Positions 56,392 to 64,000 of a stretch of DNA of 64,000 nt are shown here, piece by piece. The notes under the pieces were generated by a model that saw only the letters and a list, made by a program, of their open reading frames with translations, searched no databases and was not told the DNA's origin. The position numbers and the translations under genes were made by a program. Position 1 is the stretch's first letter. Each line of letters starts with the position of its first letter. This DNA comes from Sambucus nigra (taxonomy: Eukaryota > Streptophyta > Magnoliopsida > Dipsacales > Adoxaceae). Location: assembly GCA_949130495.1 (NCBI GenBank), contig OX422215.1:12935302-12999301 (forward strand), in the 5' to 3' direction.

Positions 56392-57536
56392 CAACATGAA
56401 ATACTCCACTGTATTACAACTACATTGGGCAAGCCTTTAAAAATTGACATGCATACGGGGTCCTTAGGTCGGGCACGTTATGCACGTCTCTATATTGAAT
56501 TTAATGTCTCCAAACCACTGCCTCAAAAGCTCAAAATCGGACGCATTTTACGCCATGTTGTTTACGAAATAAAATCACAAGTCTGTTTCCTTTGTGGCAT
56601 TATTGTCCACACTAAGGATAACTGCAAAAAACAAACTCCTCAATCCTCGATTCCCACCCTCCATGCCACTAAAAATATCGGACAAACAAATGAATGGCAC
56701 ATTGTGTGACGACGGACTAGTAAAATTATGTCGCAACATGAGGGAAAATCTACTCCGTAACCCAGAGATCATGATCACCGCCCTGACACTGCTTTAACGG
56801 CACCTCCCTATCAAGAACTGATGCAATGTCGACCTACAACCCTAATCCAGAAGGGAAAACTCGAAAAATTACAATGGGTCCCACTAATTCTGCAGGTACT
56901 CGATGGGTTGTAAAAAACTGTGAAGCTCAATCTCTTTCACCGCAAGCTAAGGCGGTAACTCTACCTCATCCTATTCCAACTGTTTTACTACCTAATCCCA
57001 TAATGGGTAGCCAACAAGAGATATGTGAGAATCTCAATCAACAAAAACCTCTTAAGCCTATTGAGCCACATACTCCATCACGTGTCACCTTATCTGTCTC
57101 TCCTCGGTTTGCAGTGCATGGGCTTGTCCCATGCACGTCAGTTTCCTCTCTCCTTTATAAACCTTCCCTTATCCTGCTGCTTTTAACCCTTCGCTCACAC
57201 CAACCCCCGACACCACCACTCCTAAAGATAATCCCCCTATGACCCTTCCTAACCATGAAGGATAGTAATTCCAGCCCGGAAAACTCGACCCTCTCTCTCA
57301 CACCTCCCTACTCCCCTCTAACCGAACCTTTTCTACGCCCCCCACCCCCGCTCTTTAATCCCACCACCGAGCTTCATGACTCCCTCCTTCCGCCCGGATT
57401 CGAATTTACCACCCTGAAACCTCCCTTTGAGACTTCTTCCGATGAGCTCCGTAAACATAAACAATCAAAACCTCCACCACCTAGACCTTGGCCTTCATCT
57501 CGACCGAAGCCATGTAATTCGAAAAGGCCCCAATGA
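56392..57536 (+). pseudogene. LINE ORF1, C-terminal part (zinc knuckle and Pro-rich tail)
   Basis: Continues ORF1 beyond gypsy C: QHEILHCITTTLGKPLKIDM, GRARYARLYIEFNVSKPLP, then the knuckle CFLCGIIVHTKDNC (intact CX2CX4HX4C) and a stop at 56707-56709. Shifted frames to 57536 give a Pro/Ser/Thr-rich tail (TLSLTPPYSPLTEPFLRPPP). DUF4283 plus one zinc knuckle and a Pro-rich tail is the usual ORF1 layout of plant L1 elements. Confidence 0.75.
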
Positions 57537-57639
57537 CCTCATTCTACAAGACAGCTGCATCCAGCCCCATCTCTTTCACTACCAGCTTCAGCGCCACGGC
57601 GTTCACATAGAAGTCGGGTAACACCGCGACCGGACACGC

Positions 57640-58617
57640 ATGACCCCAGCATCAATATTCACATTTCACGCACATCATGTGCCAAATGAAGCGCAATTTT
57701 TGATTAACCCGATCCGCCCAAACGATTACGTTTACATATTCTCAGAGAGCAGCTTGATGACCTCTCATGCTCCCCTTAATCTAATGAGAATCCTCCTTTG
57801 GAATGCTAGGGGTGTGGGCCGACCCACCTTTTTTCCAGAGCTTACTAATTTTGTCACCCATTATAGGCCCCATATTCTGGTCATTCTCGACACCCGTCTT
57901 GATGCTCATCACTCGGTCAGGGAGATTGGGCGCCTTCCCTTTCAAAATCACATTATCTCCCGATCTCTAGGTCAGTCTGGAGGAATATGGATCTTATGTA
58001 TGGAGGGTCAGATCACGGTCAATGAGGTTGCGGTTTCTCCTCGGTGTATTCATGTGATGGTCCATCATGAAGCTGACGCCGGTCCTCTGGAATTCACTAC
58101 TGCCTACATGCCTCCTCAGTCGCCTGCACAGGCTCAGGTATGGGAACAATTGCACCACCTTTCTACTACTATTACCAAGCCCTGGGTTCTACTCGGGGAT
58201 TTTAATACTATATTAGGTCCGCATGAAAAACTTGGAGGTCATCCTTTTCACCATGCACGTGCCAATGCTATTAAAAACTTTATGACAATGCATAATATTT
58301 TTTACCTTGGTTTCACTAGTCTTGTTTTCACTTGGAAAGCCAATACGGCTTTTGGCCACCACGTGCGTGAGCATCTGGACAGGGGCTTAGCCAATTGCAA
58401 GTGGTGGGAAGCCTTTCTCAATACCTCTGCAGTGCACCTACTAAATACGGGTTCTGACCACTGCCCCTTTTTACTCGACAGCCAACCGCATTCTATTCGC
58501 ACGACTCCACATTTTATTTATTATTCGGAATGGGCTTCTTACCCATCTTTTCATGATTTAGTTCATTCCCATTGGTTTCCCCTGCCCAAGATTCGAATGC
58601 TACATGCTTTCTTATAA
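57640..58617 (+). pseudogene. LINE ORF2 endonuclease domain
   Basis: A 325-residue open frame with an APE-type endonuclease (exonuclease-endonuclease-phosphatase fold) that nicks the target DNA. Motifs: RILLWNARGVGRP, VILDTRLD (the usual catalytic Glu of ETK/ETR is Asp), LLGDFNTILGPHEK, VFTWKA, LDRGLAN and GSDHCPFLL (catalytic Asp-His). The start Met is uncertain; ORF2 probably begins upstream. It stops at 58615-58617, before the RT. Confidence 0.85.
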
Positions 58618-61149
58618 AATCAAATCTTTTTCGACATGTCGCTACGACTTGGAAGCGTCAAATTTTTGGGAACATGTCGCAAAATATATCCTCACTTCAA
58701 CAATAGCTCCAGTACACTCGTTTCCTCATTCAGCGTCACTCCTACCCTACTCTTCTAAATCAGGAATTTAATCTTCAGCAGCGGCTGATCCACTGTCTTG
58801 CTCACGAAGCATTGTATTAAAAGAACAAATTTAAGCTTCGTTGGGCTCTTGAGGGTGACCTTTACACTAAATTTTTCCATGCCCATGTTTCCCGCCATCA
58901 AAGACTCAACCATATTTCGGCCATTTTTCATCCGAAAACTGGTTGACATAAAACAACTGAGTCCATTCACTCTCAATTTCGAATTTTTTACACTACTCTC
59001 TTCCAGACGACTGACCCTGTCTCACCCTCCAGCGTCTACCCTTTCACTCATCTGGTGACTAAAGATAAGCTATACCTATCTGTGCCTATAACTGAAGAGG
59101 ATATTTTTCAAACGCTCAACAAAATGGATCGGAACAAGTCCCCAGGCCCAGGTGGTCTCACAGTAGAATTCTATCTCAACCACTAGAATGACATTCGATC
59201 CACCATTTGTCCTCTTATCTTTGATTTCTTTGCCACTAGTATCATGCCTCACGATCTTAATCTTACGCTCCTTATTTTCATTCCTAAGCGCCCGAACCCG
59301 ACACAAGTTTCTCACTTCCGGCCCATCAGCCTTTGCAACGTAATATACAAAATTATTTCTTCGCTCATGGTCCCGACTTCGGCCTCTTCTGCCATCCCTC
59401 ATTTCTCCATATGAAGCAGCTTTCGTGTCTCAGCATCATATGCAGGACAATATCCTCATCCTTCACGAAATGCTTTACACCATGCGTAAGTCTAAAGCCC
59501 GTAAGGGCAACTGTGCCATTAAAATTGACCTTACTAAAGCTTTTGATCAAATGGAATGGTCGTACCTTTGCTGGGTCCTCCAATAACATGACTTTCCTCC
59601 CGTTGGATAACCTACATTCACGCTTGTATTTCCACCCCTCCTTTTAAACATTGATTAATGGGCACCTAGGGTCTACCTTCATCCCCACCCGGTGGCTCCG
59701 TCAGGGGGACCCTCTATCCCCTCTTATCTTCATCTTAGGGCTCGATGTGCTTTTTTGAAAAATTGATTATGACAGCTGCCACAAGCACCTGATAGCCCTT
59801 CGATCCTCAAAAACTGGGCCACGCATTCCAGGGCTTGCTTTTGCTGAAGACTACATTTTTTTCCTTCAGCCAACCCTTTCTACCTTAACCCACTTCTGAG
59901 ATACCCTTGAAAACTTTACTCGCATATCTGTCCAGACAATTAATAGAGATAAATCCATGATCACCTTTGGCAAGAACACGCCCCCAAGGTTATGCGCATG
60001 ACGCGTCGATTGCTTAGTTTTTGCCATAATCCTGGTCAAGATAGGTATCTTGGTCTCCCCCTTATCACGAGTCGTGTGACGCGTGACTTATTTCAAAACC
60101 TCATCGCTGATCTGGATACTCGGCTTTAGACGTGGTACTCCCATTTCTTATCATATGCGGGTCGGGCCACCCTAATCAATGTTGTCTGCACTTCTCTTCC
60201 CTCCTTTAGTATGTCTGCCTTCCCGTTGCCTAAAGGAATTCTCGACTCGCTTACGACTAAGATAAAAAAAAAATTGGAACGATTCCCAAACTTCTCATAA
60301 GACGCGTACTCTCCCGTGGTCTACTATTACTCTCCCCAAGCCTTTGCGGGGGCTGGGCATAAAAAATCTGCATGATCTCAACACGGCTTTTATGCTCAAG
60401 CTGCTATGGAAGCTTTTCACTGAGCCTGATACTCTCTAGTCTTGCGTTCTTAAGCAGAAATATTATCCGCATGCTTTGATACTTTAAGCTCATCGAGACT
60501 CCAATGCGTCCTGGTTTTGGAATCGATTTGTATCCCTTCTTCCCACATTCCTTTTAGACATTAAATCGAGTATAGGACATGGATCCATCTTACTAGAACA
60601 TCATATTTGGGTTCTTCAGGAACCTCTCAAAACTAGATTACCGTCCCTCCTACCTGAGGTTTACGACATCCCCGTTTCCCATTTTATCATTAATCATCAC
60701 CGTGATCTCCTTTCTTTAGCACGTTTTGTTCCTCCTGACTTCCTGCTATACATCCAGGCCATTCCTATTTCTCCCTCTGACACTCATGACCGCCCCTATT
60801 GGTGGCCCAGCAACTCCCGCCACTTGACGATCAAAGCGACTTGTCAGTGGTTAAACCATGCAACTATCTGTCAGCACACCCCTTCCCTGCCTTGGCACTG
60901 GCTCTGGCGTAGTCCCCTCCCTCCTAAGCTGAAAACCATTCTTTGGTTTTTAATCCATCAAAGCCTTCCCACTGTTGACCGTCTGCACACTTTCACAAGC
61001 TCCCTACAACTCACTGTCCTTTATGTGGGCTTACGGATTCTAACTCTCATATTTTCACAGACTACCCAGCACTCTACCATCTCCGTCTCCCATCTGAGTT
61101 TATGGATCCATTCCCTCTCACTATTTTACGCCGGTTTGCCCCTTAAAAT
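58618..61149 (+). pseudogene. LINE ORF2 reverse transcriptase and zf-RVT, decayed
   Basis: Readable in shifting frames: MDRNKSPGPGGLTVEFY (about 59125), IPKRPNPTQVSHFRPISLCN (59278-59337), IKIDLTKAFDQMEWSYL (about 59520-59570, catalytic Asp kept), [11 protein letters not shown] (about 59700) and LAFAEDYIFFL (59834-59866), where the FADD box reads FAED through a Glu codon at 59846-59848. The later part holds thumb-like sequence and, from about 60780, a zf-RVT domain (WWPSNSRHLTIKATCQW, WLWRSPLPPKLKTILWFLIH). Many stops; inactive. Confidence 0.82.
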
Positions 61150-61896
61150 TTGTTGCCTTCACAGCGGACTCAAACTGTCCGATCCTTTTTCCTTCTTCGT
61201 ACCACTTGGATTGCTCAAAATGACGCACTCTTTCAATACAAGCCTATTCCTCCTACTCATATTCACCACGTTGTTTCCGATCAGATGATCCAATTTTTGC
61301 GATTTACCGCTAACCTTAGCCATCCTTTAACGCATCAGCTCAACCGGTTACTCTTTACCTGGACGCCTCCTACCCACCTTTTTGTTAAATGTAATACGGA
61401 TGACGCTAGATCCCAAGTCACGGGTCTGGCATCCATAGGAGGTCTGATCCGTAATTCTCAGGGCCAGTTTATTCTTGGTTTTACTTCCAATATTGGCTAC
61501 GAATCATCTTTATTAGCTGAGTTAAGGGCAATTTACACTGCACTTAATACAACCTTTCATGCAGGCCTAACTTGTATTGAAATAGAAACAGATTGCCAAA
61601 CTGCATTCCAAATGCTTACCAGGAATTCAGCCCGGCCTCCATCTCACAAGCACCTGACCAGGATCATCCTTGACGGCCTCCCCCAATTTCAGCATATCAC
61701 TCCCAGCCTATGTTTTCGAGAAGCTAACTACTGCGCGGACCACTTAGCTACTATGTCTGTAAATACTCCGTTTAGTTTTCATGTTTTCCAGTCTGCCCCT
61801 CAGTCTTTACTTTCCTGTTTAATGTTTTATCAATGTCCTTTTGGGGTAATCAGGATTGCCTCTCGAAACATCTCATTTAAAATAATGTTATTTTAA
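61150..61896 (+). pseudogene. LINE ORF2 RNase H domain
   Basis: The last ORF2 domain, open for 248 codons, RVT_3 type: FVKCNTDDARS (Asp; usually NTDGA), LLAELRAIYTAL (Glu), IEIETDCQTAFQML (Asp) and FREANYCADHLATM (Asp). The DEDD set is complete. The stop at 61894-61896 is followed within about 20 bases by the A-rich LINE end. Confidence 0.82.
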
Positions 61897-61996
61897 TTCA
61901 ATTTCAGTTTTGGCAAAAAAGAAAGAAAAAGAGGACTCTAAATTTTGAAAAACGCAAAAAACACATAATGGACTCTTGATTCCGGACGGTGGTGGC

Positions 61997-62553
61997 TAGG
62001 GGTGGTCAAAAAATCGATTGTATCGATGGATCGAATCGAATTGCTACTTTTTTTTTGTCTTTTTTCTTAATCGATTCGATCTCGGTTTATTCTTTTGGTG
62101 GACCGATCTAGTCAGTCCGGTCCACGGTTTACAGTTTTAAAAACCCTGTTAGGACCGATCCGGACTGACTCTATATAATATATTTTTACATATATATGTA
62201 TATATATATATAAGATAAATCAATAGTGAAAATATATATTTTAATATTTGGTTAGGTTAAATTGCAGTTTAATCCAATACTAGATTTGTTTTAATTGGAA
62301 ATTTTGATATTTTTTAATTTTTAATGTTTGGAAAAAATAGACTCGGGTTTATTTTTATTATTATAAATTATGTAATTCATTAATGTGAGGACCGAAGGGT
62401 TAGACCGAATCGACCCCATAAAAATCGAACCGACTAGAGAGGTTAACCGAGATTATCGGTCTGGTCTCGGTCCATTTTTTTAGAGGACCAACAAAGTCGG
62501 TCCGGTAAAAAAAAAACTCAAAATCGAACCAGACCGAACCGCGAACACCTCCA
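61997..62553. mobile_element. hAT-like MITE rich in CGGTCC/GGACCG words
   Basis: A 557-bp non-coding element. Ends TAGGGGTGGTC and, on the other strand, TGGAGGTGTTC match at 8 of 11 bases. Flanks GTGGTGGC (61989-61996) and GTGGTAGC (62554-62561) form an 8-bp duplication with one change. Both halves carry ATCGAA, GGACCGA and CGGTCCGG words in inverted arrangement. Confidence 0.68.
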
Positions 62554-62836
62554 GTGGTAGCATGAAATTAGGGGAGAGGAAGAACCAACTATAAATTCTT
62601 TAAGGTTAATATCAAAAATTTATAACGATTGGAAAAAATAAGAGAGTATATAAAAACGAAATAAATAAATGAATGAATATGAATCTCACTTTGAATTATC
62701 TATCTCCTTGAAGGTTACAAGGAAACATTGGTCCATGTGTATTTTTTCACAAGGTGTCAAAATGAAGAAGGGAAATTATGCTTTCTCATTTGAAAGTTTA
62801 CACATGAGAGAAAGTGATGTTTCGCCATTTTTCGTC

Positions 62837-63154
62837 GTTTGAGAGTTTAAAAAGAGAGAAAATAAAGGAATTTTTTTTAAATAATTTCCCTTCATTTCTT
62901 TCCAAAACTTTTCTTCCAAAACGGAAAGAAATGGAGAGAAAGGAAAGTTTTCTAAAAAATGTATCTTATTTCCCTTAAAAAACTTATTTTCCTTCCAACT
63001 CCCAAACACTAGAAAAGAAAATTATTTTATCTTTCTTCCTAAATCATTTCTCTTCTCTTCATTTATTTTCTCTCTTATAAATTTTTCTTTCTTTTCTTTT
63101 CTCTCTTAATAAAACTTTCCTTTCATTTCCTTCCTCTAAAAAAAACTCTCAAAC
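62837..63154. mobile_element. possible foldback MITE with GTTTGAGAGTTT ends
   Basis: GTTTGAGAGTTT at 62837-62848 is the inverted form of AAACTCTCAAAC at 63143-63154. Between lie mirror-like purine/pyrimidine tracts (GAGAAAGGAAAG against CTTTCCTTTC) and an inner inverted GTTTGGGAGTTGGAAGG near 62990. No target duplication was settled. Confidence 0.45.
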
Positions 63155-64000
63155 AAGCTTTCAATGGTATAACAGATCACATTATGTGAATTAATAATAT
63201 AGTAGTGATATACTATTGGACTTACGCGGGGTTTCTCGGCCACTTATTTATCTGGCAATTTTCTATTGTAAAGTAAAGTGGGCGTTTTTAAAGTAAGAAA
63301 AAAAAATAAGTTACCCACAAATGCTAGGTTCCGAGATATCGTTATCCTTCAAACACAATACACTCAATTTTAGTACAAATTTGGAATCGCAGTGATAAAA
63401 TTCAGTTTCCACACACACAGACAGGAGAGAGTACAAACTTCGTTAGACCAAGCAAGAATAATCTTAGGAGGAGAGGTAAGGTAAATAGCGGCCGTTCTCG
63501 TGATCTGCAAAAATAAAGATTTATCTGAAATGTTAAAAAAAAATGGACCTTTTGTGTCGTGCATGTGTATTAGACATGCATTTGTATGTAAGTATGGGAA
63601 GATATATTAATAACCCATGGTATATTCCATCAAACTTTATAAATTTAAAGAAATATATTTTCTTATTTTATTTTTGTAAATTTGTTAATGGCATCAGATG
63701 AAATCACAAGTATTGCATATGATGTGCAAAGAAAGTAACTTTATATTCTCTAGTAAACTCACTAACATAGAAAATCAATTCACTATCCCTTTTGTTATTT
63801 TCTCTTCTCTTCTCTTTATTCACTAACTTTATATATCTATTTATATGTTTGATATGTGTGTGTGCCAGCGTTTGTGGCTTTCCCATATATGGTAGATCAA
63901 CAAGTTGTTGTCGTTGTCGTTGTTCTTATAAAGAGAGGGGTAACCCTTCATGGAATAATGAAGCTACTTGAGAAGGGAAAGAGAGACTCGAGTGTCCCAC
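63155..64000. other. right-end intergenic region, no gene recognised
   Basis: AT-rich. A minus-strand stretch at about 63370-63490 preceded by TATTTTTGCAG could be an exon (ITRTAAIYLTSPPKII) but I do not recognise it. GTTGTTGTCGTTGTCGTTGTT near 63902 is a short simple repeat. TATAAA-like words on minus near 63840 could belong to a promoter; nothing firm. Confidence 0.35.

Larger units (their letters stand above)
43136..61921 (+). mobile_element. L1-like LINE, interrupted by gypsy C
   Basis: A plant L1-type non-LTR retrotransposon: ORF1 with a DUF4283-like domain and zinc knuckle, ORF2 with endonuclease, RT, zf-RVT and RNase H, and an A-rich end at about 61914-61921. Without element C it would span about 6.3 kb. 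Purine-rich 14-base words at 43122-43135 and 61922-61935 match at 13 positions and may be its target duplication. Both ORFs are broken. Confidence 0.82.

Noticed and set aside
63704..63886. 60-codon minus ORF at the right edge, possible gene start
   Set aside because: No recognisable domain, AT-rich microsatellite-like content; start context and promoter not convincing.

Overview
The window is plant nuclear DNA, most likely from a eudicot, in a repeat-dense intergenic stretch. Evidence: full Ty1/copia and Ty3/gypsy (Tat-type, dual RNase H) LTR retrotransposons, a Helitron with a PIF1-like helicase, L1-like and RTE-like LINEs, hAT-like MITEs, a probable tRNA-derived SINE, GT-AG introns and AT-rich spacers. 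I see no rRNA, tRNA, prokaryotic operon or CRISPR array. The species cannot be named from the sequence. Almost all coding sequence is broken by stops and frameshifts.

Layout. 1-2863: 3' part of a Helitron on + (helicase relic, terminal hairpin and CTAG). 2930-10646: copia element 1 on -, with one clear 5' LTR (9583-10646) and an eroded 3' end. 10866-16339: older gypsy element A on -, truncated in its second RNase H/integrase junction. 16348-16770: hAT-like MITE with a perfect 8-bp target duplication. 16779-20375: AT-rich spacer with a 5'-truncated RTE LINE tail. 20376-28718: copia element 2 on -, LTR to LTR, catalytically dead. 28719-30092: AT-rich spacer, a copia LTR-like stretch and a SINE. 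30509-31763: exons of a WAT1-related (EamA transporter) host gene on -, broken by a hAT-like element that itself carries a foldback MITE. 31146-32335: foldback MITE cluster set in (TA)n tracts. 32355-42774: gypsy element B on +, complete LTRs and a perfect AGTAT duplication, but with an internal deletion of about 1.5 kb. 43136-61921: L1-like LINE on +, split by gypsy element C (43872-56386). 61997-63154: a hAT-like MITE and a second foldback. 63155-64000: no gene recognised.

How the parts relate. Elements B and C are distinct Tat-type families sharing one architecture: LTR, TGGCGCC-type primer site, gag-pol in one frame, RT with two RNase H domains, integrase, a tandem-repeat block just after pol, then antisense gene(s) reading back from near the 3' LTR. 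The antisense genes carry GT-AG introns and encode a domain resembling the Pfam 'putative gypsy type transposon' family (PF04195) followed by coiled coil. This antisense, spliced gene module is the most interesting system in the window. By-eye LTR comparison gives about 5 percent divergence for B and about 4 percent for C, so both are fairly recent; copia 2 and element A look much older. Insertion order is readable in two places: LINE then C, and WAT1 gene then hAT-like MITE then foldback MITE.
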